NCBI RefSeq assembly: GCF_011617245.1
Contig: NZ_CP050152.1
Location: forward strand, 2,408,503-2,472,502
Reading direction: 5' to 3'
Source of the DNA: Brevibacterium atlanticum
GTDB taxonomy: Bacteria; Actinomycetota; Actinomycetes; Actinomycetales; Brevibacteriaceae
DNA: 64,000 nt
Shown here one piece after another: positions 47,642-56,139 of this stretch (within the stretch, counting starts at the first letter, position 1; the number at the start of each line of letters is the position of its first letter). Made by a program: the position numbers and the translations under genes. The notes under the pieces are model-generated. The model saw only the letters and a list, made by a program, of their open reading frames with translations. It made no database searches and was not told the origin of the DNA.

Positions 47642-47833
47642 ATGGACCCGTTCACGCTCGGCGCCGGATTCGGCTTCGGCGCACTGCTCGTCGGCGTCAT
47701 CTTCGCCGTCATCTGCAATTCGTTCGCCAAGGAGAAGGGCCGGTCCGCCGGTTGGTGGGGCTTGTGGGGGTTCCTCACGACGTTCATCGCCCTCATCGCG
47801 CTCGTCCTCCTCCCCCGCAAGACCCGAGTCTGA
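47642..47833 (+). CDS. Small membrane protein
   Basis: ATG 47642 with GAGGAGACCTC upstream gives 63 residues. The first helix is LGAGFGFGALLVGVIFAVIC, a basic loop KEKGRSAGWW follows, and the second helix is LWGFLTTFIALIALVLLP ending in RKTRV. The upstream in-frame extension has no ribosome site. Function unknown; the two-helix topology with a positive loop inside is clear. Confidence 0.72.
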   Translation: MDPFTLGAGFGFGALLVGVIFAVICNSFAKEKGRSAGWWGLWGFLTTFIALIALVLLPRKTRV

Positions 47834-47909
47834 GCTGTCCGTCCCGGCCCGCGCGGAGGCGGTGCGGTCATGGTCCGTCACCCTCGCCGAGGCGCCCCGG
47901 GCCCGGTCC

Positions 47910-49301
47910 TCACCGTCTGAGGACGGTGACCGACTCGAGATGCGCAGTGAGCGGGAAGAGATCGTGGCCGGTGAGGCTCTCGATCTCGAATCCCCCGGCC
48001 GTGAGCAGGTCGAGGTCACGTGCCAGGGTGGCCGGGTCGCACGAGACGTAGATGAGCGTGCGGGCCTGCGATCCGATGAGCGCTGAGGTGACCGCCTTTC
48101 CCGCGCCGGCTCGCGGCGGGTCGAGGATGATGACGTCCGAATCGGGCAGGCGGGTGCGATCGACACTGCGGGCGAGGAACCGGGCATCGAGTTCCCCGGC
48201 ATTGGCTCGGGCGTGCTCGATCGCGGTGTCCACGCCTTCGACTCCGAACAGCGGCGCCCCGGTCGCCCGTGCCGCACCGATGCCGAGCAGTCCGACTCCG
48301 CAGTAGAGGTCGGTGATCGATTCGACGCGGTCCGGCAGGGCGGAGATGACCGCGCTGCTGAGCAGTTCGGCGGCGCTCCGGTGAACCTGCCAGAAGCCGT
48401 CGGCGCCCACCGTGAAGTCGTGATCGGCGACCGTTTCGGTCAGGGTGCGGCTGCCGCGGATGACCCGCAGTTCGGCGGGCCCGGGAGCGGCGTGTCCACG
48501 GCCCTTCCCACGCGCACCTCGACCTCGGTGCGTTCTCACGCTTCGTCCGGACGTCCGGTCACCGCTGCCCCGGTCGTTGCCGGACTCACAGCCGACTGCC
48601 TCGGTGAGCAGTGAGAACGACTCGGGAAGCCAGTTCTCGAGCGTCTCGATGCTCTCATCCGTTGGGGTGCCGCGGACGATGAGCGCCCCGTGGTCTCCGG
48701 CCCAGGCGAATTCGAGGCGGCGCACCCCGGGCAGACGCAGCGACGCGAGGTCGAGGTCGTGCAGCGCGCCCGCAGCCAGCGGCGGGGTCGCCACGGGGAC
48801 GACATCGTGGGACCGCGGTGCGAGCATGCCGACCCGACCGTCGGAGTCCACGGCCAGCTGCACGCGGGTGCGCCAATCGGTTCCGTCGGTCTCCCCCGGT
48901 GCGGGCCGGACCTCGACGCTGCGGTCGATGTGCCCGATGCGGGTCAGCTGATCGGCGAGCACCTCGGCTTTGAGCTCGCGGGAGTGCGCCAGATCGACGT
49001 GTGCGAATTCCATCCCACCGAACCCGGTCCCGCCGCTCCGGTCGTTCGCGGACACGTCTGTCGCGTATGCGGCACGGCGGTCGGGCACCCTGTGTGCCGA
49101 GGCCTCGAGGACGTCGACCGCCTCGGCGCGGAGGAATCTCCCGGCCGGACCCGCCTCGGTGACGGCTCGGACCCTCTCTCCGGGAAGTGCACCCGAGACG
49201 AAGACGACCTGACCGTCATGCCGGGCGATGGACGTCCCTCCTGCCGCCGGGGATTCGAGGTCGAGGGTGAGCTCCCGGGCGGGGACCATGGTGTCGCTCA
49301 T
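47910..49301 (-). CDS. Class I SAM-dependent RNA m5U methyltransferase with TRAM domain
   Basis: The 463-residue protein resembles RlmD/TrmA family enzymes that methylate uridines in rRNA or tRNA. An N-terminal TRAM-type beta-barrel includes ARHDGQVVFVSGALPGERVR. The SAM domain shows LYCGVGLLGIGAA, ILDPPRAGAGKAV, and the catalytic Cys in YVSCDPATLARDLDLL, with the Glu of TAHLESVTVL. An Arg/Gly-rich insert of about 35 residues near 255 is unusual. The usual four N-terminal Fe-S Cys are missing, as in the mycobacterial homologue. The target site is not predictable. Confidence 0.9.
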   Translation of the reverse strand: MSDTMVPARELTLDLESPAAGGTSIARHDGQVVFVSGALPGERVRAVTEAGPAGRFLRAEAVDVLEASAHRVPDRRAAYATDVSANDRSGGTGFGGMEFAHVDLAHSRELKAEVLADQLTRIGHIDRSVEVRPAPGETDGTDWRTRVQLAVDSDGRVGMLAPRSHDVVPVATPPLAAGALHDLDLASLRLPGVRRLEFAWAGDHGALIVRGTPTDESIETLENWLPESFSLLTEAVGCESGNDRGSGDRTSGRSVRTHRGRGARGKGRGHAAPGPAELRVIRGSRTLTETVADHDFTVGADGFWQVHRSAAELLSSAVISALPDRVESITDLYCGVGLLGIGAARATGAPLFGVEGVDTAIEHARANAGELDARFLARSVDRTRLPDSDVIILDPPRAGAGKAVTSALIGSQARTLIYVSCDPATLARDLDLLTAGGFEIESLTGHDLFPLTAHLESVTVLRR

Positions 49302-49314
49302 TGGGCGTCTCTCC

Positions 49315-51327
49315 CTATCTGTACAGCGCGGTGTCGGTATCGGGCCCGTCTCCCCCGTACTGCCGGGAGAAGGATTTCAGCCGCCACGGCACGGAGACCA
49401 CGACGACGTTGGGGACGAGCAGCAGTCGGGTGCGCAGCTTGAGCGCCACTTGGTTGTGCAGGAGGTGTTCCCACCAGCGGCCGACGACGAACTGCGGGAT
49501 GTAGACGATGACGAGATCCCTGGGTGAGCGCTGGCGGATGGCGAGGATGTGGGCGAGCATCGGACGGACGAGTTCGCGGTAGGGAGAGGCGAGCACCGTC
49601 AGCGGCACCGGCAGCTCCATCTCGTTCCACTTCTTCTGCAGCGCCGCTGCGGCCTCCTCGTCCACGGACACGGTGACGGCCTCGAGCTGGCTCGACCGAG
49701 TGACGCGGGCGTACGACAGCGCCCTCATCGTGGGTTTGTCGATCTCTGCGACGACGACGATGGCGTGGGTGTTCGACGGGATCGTCCGCGAGTTCACATC
49801 CTTGTCCGGCGCGAGTTCCCTGGCCACTCGGCCGTAGTGGCGGTGGATGGTGCCCATGACCAGGTAGAGACCGGCCATGGCGACCACTGCCAGCCAGGCT
49901 CCGGCGAGGAACTTCGAGACGATGACGACGATGAGCACCCCGGCGGCGAGCCCGCAGCCGACGCCGTTGACGATGCGGTTGATGTGCATCCGCAGCCGTG
50001 TCTTCGAGTCGATGACCAGGCGCAGACGCTTCGTCCAGTGCAGGACCATTCCGGCCTGGCCGAGGACGAAGCTCGCGAAGACTCCGACGAGGTAGAGCTG
50101 GATGAGGGCGGTCGCCGAGGCGGAGGTGGCGATGACGAGCACGATCGCTGCGGCTGCCAGCAGGAGGATGCCGTTGGAGAACGTCAGCCGATCGCCCTTC
50201 GTGGCCAGCTGCTTGGGCAGGAATTCGTCGCGGGCCAGCCGAGAGGCCAGTCCGGGGAAGCCTTCGACCGCGGTGTTCGCGGCGACGATGAGCACGAGCG
50301 CGGTGATGAGGACGACGATGTAGAACATCACCGGGGCGTTGTCGAAGGTCGCATGGGCCAGCTGCGCGAGCACCGGTTCCTGCTCGTACTCCGCACTGAT
50401 CGGGCTGCCGTCGCCGCGGACGAGGTAGATGTGCGGGTCGTCGACGTATTTGATGCCGGTGACCGAGGCGAGGTAGGTCAGTCCCGTGAGCATGAGGGCG
50501 GCAAGCAGACCGGAGAGCAGCAGGGTGTTGCCCGCATTCTTCCCGCGCGGCTTCTTGAACGCCGGCACAGCCGTGGCCACCGTCTGGACGCCGGCCAATG
50601 CGACGGATCCCGAGGAGAAGGCCCGCAGTACGATGAGGACCGTGGCCAGTCCCAGCGTCGCCTCATCGCCGATGCCGCTGTGCACGATCGTGTAGTCGGC
50701 GGTCTGAGCGTGCGGGGTGTCACCGACGCCGACCCGGATGAGACCGACGCACATGGTGAGGAAGACGGCGCCCAGGAACAGGTAGGTCGGCACGGCCAGC
50801 AGCACGGGCGTCGCCCGCGAGCCGCGCAGACCGGCCAGAGAGATGACGAGGATGCCGACGATGGCCACCGGCACCCGATAGGGCGCAAGCGTCGGAAACG
50901 CCGTGGTGATGTAGGCGGCGAAGACGGTCATCGACACGGCCAGCGTGAGCACATAGTCGACCAGCAGAGCCGCTGCGACGACGAGCCCGGCATTGGAGCC
51001 GAGGTTCTTCGACGCCACCTCGTAGTCTCCCCCGCCGGATGGGTAGGCCCGGACGTTGATGCGGTAGCAGGCGACGATGACGAGGATGACGATGCCGACG
51101 GCCACACCGATCCAGGGGGCGACGGTCAGCGCCACGAGCGAGGTCAGTGAGAGTGCGAGCAGGATCTCATCCGGAGCGTAGGCCACCGATGAGAGCATGT
51201 CGGAGGCGAAGACGGGCATCGCGATGCGCTTCCTCAGCGCCGGCGCACGCCTGTCCTCACTGCGGAAGGGCCGTCCAACGAGTAGTCTTTTGACGGCATC
51301 AGAAAAACTGCTGGCCACGGCAACCAA
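49315..51327 (-). CDS. KimA-like APC-superfamily potassium transporter
   Basis: The 670-residue protein has about 12 membrane helices followed by a cytoplasmic domain of about 180 residues. VKRLLVGRPFRSED then SSVAYAPDEILL at the N-terminus, AYPSGGGDYEVASKNLG, AFSSGSVALAGVQTVATAVP, AANTAVEGFPGLASRLARDE and the C-terminal YARVTRSSQLEAVTVSVD to QFVVGRWWEHLLHNQ align with my memory of Bacillus KimA (YdaO). The TTG start at 51327 is uncertain; GTG 51318 is near. It is divergent from two TrkA-type genes, supporting K+ uptake rather than amino-acid transport. Confidence 0.82.
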   Translation of the reverse strand: MVAVASSFSDAVKRLLVGRPFRSEDRRAPALRKRIAMPVFASDMLSSVAYAPDEILLALSLTSLVALTVAPWIGVAVGIVILVIVACYRINVRAYPSGGGDYEVASKNLGSNAGLVVAAALLVDYVLTLAVSMTVFAAYITTAFPTLAPYRVPVAIVGILVISLAGLRGSRATPVLLAVPTYLFLGAVFLTMCVGLIRVGVGDTPHAQTADYTIVHSGIGDEATLGLATVLIVLRAFSSGSVALAGVQTVATAVPAFKKPRGKNAGNTLLLSGLLAALMLTGLTYLASVTGIKYVDDPHIYLVRGDGSPISAEYEQEPVLAQLAHATFDNAPVMFYIVVLITALVLIVAANTAVEGFPGLASRLARDEFLPKQLATKGDRLTFSNGILLLAAAAIVLVIATSASATALIQLYLVGVFASFVLGQAGMVLHWTKRLRLVIDSKTRLRMHINRIVNGVGCGLAAGVLIVVIVSKFLAGAWLAVVAMAGLYLVMGTIHRHYGRVARELAPDKDVNSRTIPSNTHAIVVVAEIDKPTMRALSYARVTRSSQLEAVTVSVDEEAAAALQKKWNEMELPVPLTVLASPYRELVRPMLAHILAIRQRSPRDLVIVYIPQFVVGRWWEHLLHNQVALKLRTRLLLVPNVVVVSVPWRLKSFSRQYGGDGPDTDTALYR

Positions 51328-51356
51328 TGGTAGATCACTGCGGAGAGGAAAACCCC

Positions 51357-52031
51357 ATGCACTTCGTGATTATGGGCTGCGGTCGCGTCGGGGCCTCCCT
51401 GGCCAAAGCCCTCGATGCGAATGGGCACTCCGTCGCCGTCGTCGACCGGGATCCGGACGCGTTCCTCAAACTCGGTCGCGATTTCAGCGGGTCGACGATC
51501 ACCGGGGTCGGTTTCGACCGGGAGACGCTCTCTCAGGCGAAGACCGCCGACGCATTCGCCTTCGCAGCTGTCTCCAGCGGTGACAACTCGAACATCCTCG
51601 CCGCGCGTGTCGCTCGTGAGACCTTCGGTGTGAGCAATGTCGCCGCCCGCATCTACGATCCCAATCGAGCGCAGGTGTTCGAACGCCTCGGCATTCCCAC
51701 CGTGCCCACCGTGCGGTGGACGGCCGAGCAGGTGATGCGCAAACTCGTCCCGCAGGGGTCGATCACCGAATACCGGGAGCCCTCGGGCAACCTCGTGCTC
51801 GCCGAGGTGCACCTCGATCCCGGGTGGGTGGCCCGACCGATCAAGGACGTCGAGTCGAGGACCAAGGCCCGCGTCGCCTACGTCACCAGGCTGTCGGAGG
51901 GCATCGTCGCCCACGACGACCTGCTCCTCCAGGACGGGGACCTCGTCCATCTCATGTGTCCGGTCGACCGCCTCGGCGAGATCGAACGGATCCTCGATCA
52001 GCCCGTGCGAACCGTGGAGGAAGAAGAATGA
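51357..52031 (+). CDS. TrkA-type potassium uptake regulatory protein (CeoB-like)
   Basis: ATG 51357 with GGAGAGGAAAA upstream gives 224 residues. The RCK N domain starts MHFVIMGCGRVGASLAKALD, with the GxGxxG loop and VVDRDPDAF acidic end of strand 2. A TrkA_C domain follows (EVHLDPGWVARPIKDVESRT, LLLQDGDLVHLMCP). It binds NAD(H)/ATP or c-di-nucleotides to gate K+ transport. It overlaps the next gene by 4 nt and is divergent from the KimA-like permease. Confidence 0.9.
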   Translation: MHFVIMGCGRVGASLAKALDANGHSVAVVDRDPDAFLKLGRDFSGSTITGVGFDRETLSQAKTADAFAFAAVSSGDNSNILAARVARETFGVSNVAARIYDPNRAQVFERLGIPTVPTVRWTAEQVMRKLVPQGSITEYREPSGNLVLAEVHLDPGWVARPIKDVESRTKARVAYVTRLSEGIVAHDDLLLQDGDLVHLMCPVDRLGEIERILDQPVRTVEEEE

Positions 52032-52732
52032 GGGTCGTCATCGCCGGAGCCGGCTCCGTGGGCCGATCGGTGGCCAGGGAGTTGCTCGACAAGGGCCATT
52101 CGGTGCTGCTCATCGATCAGAACAAGGATGCGCTCGGGCATGAGCGCATTCCCGGCGCCGAATGGCTGCTCTCCGACGCCTGCGAGCTCGAGGGACTCGC
52201 CGAGGCGGGGCTCGAGGAGGCCGATGTCGTCGTCGCCGCGACCGGAGACGACAAGACCAATCTCGTCCTGTCCCTGCTGGCGAAGACCGAATTCGGGGTG
52301 CCGCGGACCGTGTCCCGCGTGAACAACCCGAAGAACGAATGGCTCTTCGACGACAACTGGGGTGTCGACGTCGCAGTGTCGACCCCGCGCCTGATGACCG
52401 CCCTGGTCGAGGAGGCCGTGGAGGTCGGCGGGCTCGTGCACCTCATGAGCTTCGAACGCGGCCAGGCGGGGCTGCTGGAATTCACCGTGCACGAGAATGC
52501 CGACCTCGTCGCCGAGCGCGTCGGCGGCATCGCGTTCCCGCTGGATACGGTGCTGGTGGCGATCATCCGCAATTCCCGGGCCTTCGCCCCGAGCACCGAT
52601 GACGTCATCGAAGCCGGCGACGAACTGTTCTTCCTGTCGTCGCCCGATCAGGAGAACGCCCTGCTGGCGCTGCTGCAGGTGTCCTCAGGTACCGATGAGA
52701 CCTCGGACGACGACGGGGCCGACGCAAACTGA
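52028..52732 (+). CDS. TrkA-type potassium uptake regulatory protein (CeoC-like)
   Basis: The 234-residue second RCK protein starts MRVVIAGAGSVGRSVARELL with the nucleotide loop. It continues VVVAATGDDKTNLVLSLLAK and SRVNNPKNEWLFDD, and a C-terminal domain ends in GDELFFLSSPDQE. The pair of single-RCK proteins is the CeoB/CeoC arrangement of mycobacteria, probably forming a hetero-octamer ring on a K+ permease. Confidence 0.9.
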   Translation: MRVVIAGAGSVGRSVARELLDKGHSVLLIDQNKDALGHERIPGAEWLLSDACELEGLAEAGLEEADVVVAATGDDKTNLVLSLLAKTEFGVPRTVSRVNNPKNEWLFDDNWGVDVAVSTPRLMTALVEEAVEVGGLVHLMSFERGQAGLLEFTVHENADLVAERVGGIAFPLDTVLVAIIRNSRAFAPSTDDVIEAGDELFFLSSPDQENALLALLQVSSGTDETSDDDGADAN

Positions 52733-52743
52733 GGGCGGCTCTG

Positions 52744-53121
52744 TCAGTCCTCGGTGTCGTCTTTCGTCTGCAGCAGTTCGTAGACGGGATTGTGCGCCGT
52801 GAGCACTCCGTCGCTGCCGCAGAACCGACCTTCGAGGACGATGAGGGCACCGGGACGGATGCCGCTGATCTCCCGCCGGCCGAGGAACTGCGCCCGGGCT
52901 TCGCCGGTGCCGTCGGCCACGGTGATGTCGAGCCTGGGGCTGTCATCGGAACATGAGCGGGTCGTCGAGGAGACGACTCCGGCGATGCGTGAGGCCTTCC
53001 GGGCCTCGAGCGATTCGACCGGGATGACTCCGGGCACCTGAGAGACGAGGCGCAGATCGGCGCGCGCTTCGGCATCGCGGGAGCCGAAGTCACGGACCAG
53101 GCGGGTGATGAGATCGAGCAT
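52744..53121 (-). CDS. OB-fold nucleic-acid-binding protein
   Basis: A 125-residue protein beginning LDLITRLVRDFGSRDAEARA, with ASRIAGVVSSTT, DITVADGTGEARAQFLGRRE, SGIRPGALIVLEGRF and VLTAHNPVYELL. This is the five-stranded OB-fold common to RecG/tRNA-anticodon-type binding modules. Same position in mycobacteria. It is last in a minus-strand operon after DUF3710 (6-nt gap). Role unknown. Confidence 0.85.
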   Translation of the reverse strand: MLDLITRLVRDFGSRDAEARADLRLVSQVPGVIPVESLEARKASRIAGVVSSTTRSCSDDSPRLDITVADGTGEARAQFLGRREISGIRPGALIVLEGRFCGSDGVLTAHNPVYELLQTKDDTED

Positions 53122-53127
53122 CGTTCG

Positions 53128-53973
53128 TCAGCGGATCTCTGTGATCTCGGGGCCGCGCTCGAAGGGGTTGAGCTCGTCCTCGTCCGATGTCTCCTCGTCG
53201 TTGTCGCTGTCGACCTGCGGGGCGGTGAGCGCGATGAGCTCTCGCGGCGCCATGGCCTCCTGACCGCGGTCGACGACGACGCCGCGGAAGAGAGCGGAGA
53301 GTTCGGCGCGGACCTCGTCATCGGTCACGGCTTTGCCGGAGAACACGGCACGGACGAACCAGCGGGGTCCGTCGATGCCGGCGAAGCGCATGGCCCGCTT
53401 GCCCGGGCGGCCGGATTCGGTCTTCGCCGGGACCTCGATGGCCAGTTCTTTGCCCAGCGACGTGTGCAGTTCGCTCGCTTCGCCGCCCTGCTTGTCCACC
53501 GATTCGGTCAGCTGCCGGCGCACGGTGTTCCACAGCCCTTCCGAGCGCGGGGTCGCAAACGCCTGCAGCTGGATACCGCCGCCTTCGTGGATGAGGGTCA
53601 CGGCCAGCACACGTTCGGAGTCGTCGTCAGTATCAAGCCTCACCTGCATGCCGTCGACGACGGGAACCTTGAGGGCGCCGAGGTCGAGTCGGTCGTGTTC
53701 GGGGTAGTCCTCGGAGATGTCGAACGGACCCTTCTCGGACCGGTCGAAGGGTGCGGACTTCTCGAGCAGCGCGTCTTCGTCGTCGAGCTCGCCCTCCGAG
53801 TCCTCCTCGTCGGTCGCCTCCGCATCGGACTCGGCGTCGCTCGTTTCGTCGTCGGCCTCGTCACGGTCGGCCGCCTCGGCGACGGTGTCCTCATCGCCTG
53901 TGAATTCGTCGTCGGTGACGACGTCGTCATCGGTGTGCGGGGTGGATTTCCTGAATTTGGAGAACAGTCCCAT
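53128..53973 (-). CDS. DUF3710 family protein
   Basis: A 281-residue actinobacterial protein of unknown function. An acidic, low-complexity N-terminus (about residues 15-85) precedes the conserved part: GPFDISEDYPEHDRLDLGAL, then IQLQAFATPRSEGLWNTVRR, AGIDGPRWFVRAVFSGKAV and LSALFRGVVVDRGQEAMAPR. These match DUF3710 as I know it beside dut in other actinobacteria. It starts 7 nt after dut, in the same operon. Confidence 0.88.
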   Translation of the reverse strand: MGLFSKFRKSTPHTDDDVVTDDEFTGDEDTVAEAADRDEADDETSDAESDAEATDEEDSEGELDDEDALLEKSAPFDRSEKGPFDISEDYPEHDRLDLGALKVPVVDGMQVRLDTDDDSERVLAVTLIHEGGGIQLQAFATPRSEGLWNTVRRQLTESVDKQGGEASELHTSLGKELAIEVPAKTESGRPGKRAMRFAGIDGPRWFVRAVFSGKAVTDDEVRAELSALFRGVVVDRGQEAMAPRELIALTAPQVDSDNDEETSDEDELNPFERGPEITEIR

Positions 53974-53979
53974 GAGTCC

Positions 53980-54453
53980 TCACTTCTCCTTGTCGCTGAG
54001 GCCGGCGTCGATACCGCCGGTGGATCCGAATCCGCCGGATCCGCGGTCGCTGTCGTCAAGCGATTCGACGACGGTGAAGTCGGCGTGCGCGATCCGTTGG
54101 ATCACGAGTTGGGCGATGCGGTCTCCGCGGGCGATGCGCACCGGGGTCTTCGCATCGAGATTGATCAGCGGCACCTTGATCTCGCCGCGGTAACCGGCGT
54201 CGATGGTGCCGGGGGCGTTGACGACGGTGACCCCGTGCTTGCTCGACAGACCTGAGCGGGGGTGGACGAAGGCCGCATACCCTTCGGGCAGCGCGATCGC
54301 GATGCCGGTGGGCACCACGTGCCGCTCGAAAGGGTCGAGGACGATATCGATCGTCGAGCGCAGATCAGCTCCGGCGTCGCTCGCGTGGGCGTAGGCAGGG
54401 GCGCTGGCGCCCGCGTCGAGGAGCTGCAGGTCGATCTTGAGGGTTTCCGTCAC
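53980..54453 (-). CDS. dut: Deoxyuridine 5'-triphosphate nucleotidohydrolase
   Basis: Hydrolyses dUTP to dUMP, keeping uracil out of DNA. GTG 54453 gives the expected 157 residues. The five trimeric dUTPase motifs are present: HASDAGADLRST (1), HPRSGLSSKHG (2), GTIDAGYRGEIKVPLIN (3, catalytic Asp), GDRIAQLVIQR (4) and GSGGFGSTG (5). Upstream in-frame extensions overlap the promoter region and the divergent DUF3093 gene and are unlikely. It leads the dut-DUF3710-OB operon. Confidence 0.95.
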   Translation of the reverse strand: MTETLKIDLQLLDAGASAPAYAHASDAGADLRSTIDIVLDPFERHVVPTGIAIALPEGYAAFVHPRSGLSSKHGVTVVNAPGTIDAGYRGEIKVPLINLDAKTPVRIARGDRIAQLVIQRIAHADFTVVESLDDSDRGSGGFGSTGGIDAGLSDKEK

Positions 54454-54517
54454 AAAGATGCACTCTAACGCCGAAGCCTGAACGCGGCCAAACTTCTCGC
54501 TATGGGACAATGAACCC

Positions 54518-54997
54518 ATGGCAACAACGCAATCGGGGACCAACGCAACAACGCAATCGGGGACCAACGTGGTCTACCAGGAGAAGGTCCGACCCTCGGT
54601 CGGCATGTGGATCCTCGTCGTGGTGGCTGCGGCCTCGACGGCGCTCATGGTTCTGCCGGTATGGAAGCTGGGCACGATCATCCTGCCCGTCATCAGCTTC
54701 GTCCTCTTCGCCTGGTGGCTGAATTCGCTCACGGTGTCGATCATCGTCACTCAGCGTCAGCTCTTCGTCGGTGAGGCGCACATCGACCGCACGTTCGTTC
54801 CCGGTGCCACCGCTTATGACGGGGAGGAGGCCCGTGCCGCCCGCGGCGTCGACCTCGATGCGCGCGCCTTCCTCAAGATCCGCCCGTGGGTGAAGCCGGT
54901 CGTCCGCATCGACCTCGACGATGAGAACGACCCCACACCGTACTGGCTGGTCTCCACCCGTCACCCCACGCAGCTGGCAGCCGCCCTCACCCCCTGA
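54518..54997 (+). CDS. DUF3093 family membrane protein
   Basis: A 159-residue protein. A perfect 24-bp tandem duplication at its start (54521-54544, 54545-54568) encodes ATTQSGTN twice. The conserved part has YQEKVRPSVGMWILVVVAAA, two membrane helices, WWLNSLTVSIIVTQRQLFVG, RAARGVDLDARAFLKIRPWV and YWLVSTRHPTQLAAAL, the DUF3093 pattern. Function unknown. Divergent from dut. Confidence 0.88.
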   Translation: MATTQSGTNATTQSGTNVVYQEKVRPSVGMWILVVVAAASTALMVLPVWKLGTIILPVISFVLFAWWLNSLTVSIIVTQRQLFVGEAHIDRTFVPGATAYDGEEARAARGVDLDARAFLKIRPWVKPVVRIDLDDENDPTPYWLVSTRHPTQLAAALTP

Positions 54998-55001
54998 CCC
55001 T

Positions 55002-55075
55002 CCCCATTTACTACCTGACGGCGGCCCAGCAACCTCGCGCGAGGTTGCTGGGCCGCCGTCAGGTAGTAAATGGGG
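55002..55075. repeat. Perfect 74-bp palindrome between convergent genes
   Basis: Arms of 37 bp pair without a mismatch and without a loop; the centre is CCTCGCGCGAGG (55033-55044), the outer part CCCCATTTACTACCTGACGG. It lies between the DUF3093 (+) and DUF4193 (-) ends. It would form a very stable hairpin in RNA from either side and a cruciform in DNA. Confidence 0.9.
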
Positions 55076-55084
55076 GCGGAAAGG

Positions 55085-55119
55085 CGGAACGCGCCGATCG
55101 ATGTGATCGGCGCGTTCCG
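55085..55119 (-). terminator. Terminator of the DUF4193 gene
   Basis: A perfect 15-bp stem (CGGAACGCGCCGATC / GATCGGCGCGTTCCG) with loop GATGT, 21 nt past the stop. Confidence 0.75.
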
Positions 55120-55139
55120 TCTGAGGGGATTGAAGCGAT

Positions 55140-55439
55140 TCAGCCTGCACAGTCCGTGCAGATGGGAACACCGCCCTCTTCGCTCGCAAGCTGCGAACGA
55201 TGGCGGACCAGGAAGCATTCCATGCAGGTGAACTCGTCGTTCTGCTTGGGGAGGACACGAACGGAGAGTTCTTCGTTCGACAGATCCGCACCGGGGAGTT
55301 CGAACCCTTCGGCGACCGCTGTCTCGTCCTCATCGATCTTGCTCGCCTGCGCCTGCGAACGCTGAGCCTTCAGCTGCTCGATCGAATCGCTCTTGATCTC
55401 ATCGTCTTGCTTACGAGGTGCGTCGTAATCTGTTGCCAT
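55140..55439 (-). CDS. DUF4193 family protein
   Basis: A 99-residue actinobacterial protein. It starts MATDYDAPRKQDDEIKSDSI, continues LPGADLSNEELSVRVLPKQN, and has a C-terminal zinc-ribbon-like Cys set (FTCMECFLVRHRSQLA, then ICTDCAG). The pattern matches DUF4193, often encoded near sigA in actinobacteria; function unknown, possibly RNA-polymerase- or stress-related. Confidence 0.9.
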   Translation of the reverse strand: MATDYDAPRKQDDEIKSDSIEQLKAQRSQAQASKIDEDETAVAEGFELPGADLSNEELSVRVLPKQNDEFTCMECFLVRHRSQLASEEGGVPICTDCAG

Positions 55440-55724
55440 ATGGCCTCATCGCTCTCTGTCCAGGGGGGTGCCGAAGAGGATCGTCGAATCCTCTCGTGGG
55501 ATGTGTCCCCAGCATTGTGCACTGTATGCTTGCCGTTGGCAAGATGGAACGAGTACCCTATGCGGTGATTCTCGTCACCTGTTTGTCCGCGTATGACGGC
55601 CACACATAGAGTTCTCGAAAAGCTCTGCAAGAATACTTGTGATGGACTACACCGCCAGCCAGCCTGCCGGTAGATGACCGGGATCGTCCCCTTCGGGGGT
55701 GACCCGAGGAAGGACGGATCCACA
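55440..55724. other. Divergent intergenic region with structured leader
   Basis: Holds promoters for DUF4193 (-) and the small gene at 55725 (+). CTTGCC-GTT-GGCAAG (55529-55543) is a small palindrome. A UUCG-capped hairpin CCCC-TTCG-GGGG (about 55688-55699) within an outer CGGG/CCCG pairing forms the end of the plus-strand leader. Confidence 0.4.
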
Positions 55725-55952
55725 ATGAGTGAATTCGCAGATCAGCTCGACACCCGAATCGATGATGTCCGTCATCGCATTCACGAGGCCCGGTCCGCCG
55801 GTGATGACTTCCTCGTCGAGAATCTCATCGACGACCTGCAGAACCTCATGGAGCTCGCCGGACGCAATGACGTCGACACGGGTCCCATCGCCGAGGTGAT
55901 CCAGGCCGAGACGGGCGCCCTGCCCGTCATCCCGAGCCCGGAAGAGTCATAA
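55725..55952 (+). CDS. Small acidic protein of unknown function
   Basis: ATG 55725 gives 75 residues, all probably helical: SEFADQLDTRIDDVRHRIHE, then GDDFLVENLIDDLQNLMELA and a short tail. It resembles a small coiled-coil regulator. GAGGAAGGACGG lies upstream, and a strong terminator follows. I do not recognise a family. Confidence 0.65.
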   Translation: MSEFADQLDTRIDDVRHRIHEARSAGDDFLVENLIDDLQNLMELAGRNDVDTGPIAEVIQAETGALPVIPSPEES

Positions 55953-56006
55953 GACCGACGACCGCCTTGCACTCGGCGGCCGACGGCCGCCAGCGGGCAC
56001 TGAGAC

Positions 56007-56049
56007 CGAAGAACCCTCCCTCACCGATTCGGTGAGGGAGGGTTCTTCG
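56007..56049. terminator. Strong bidirectional terminator
   Basis: A perfect 20-bp stem (starting CGAAGAACCCTCCCTCACCG) with a 3-nt loop, followed by TCTCC on the plus strand. It separates the small gene from the convergent hemH. Confidence 0.85.
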
Positions 56050-56139
56050 TCTCCGTCCGGGGCAGGCACCCCGGTGCGGATCGCCTGTCTCAGCCGGGCT
56101 CAGCTGGCCCGAGCCCGGCCCAGCAGGCCAAGGACCGGT

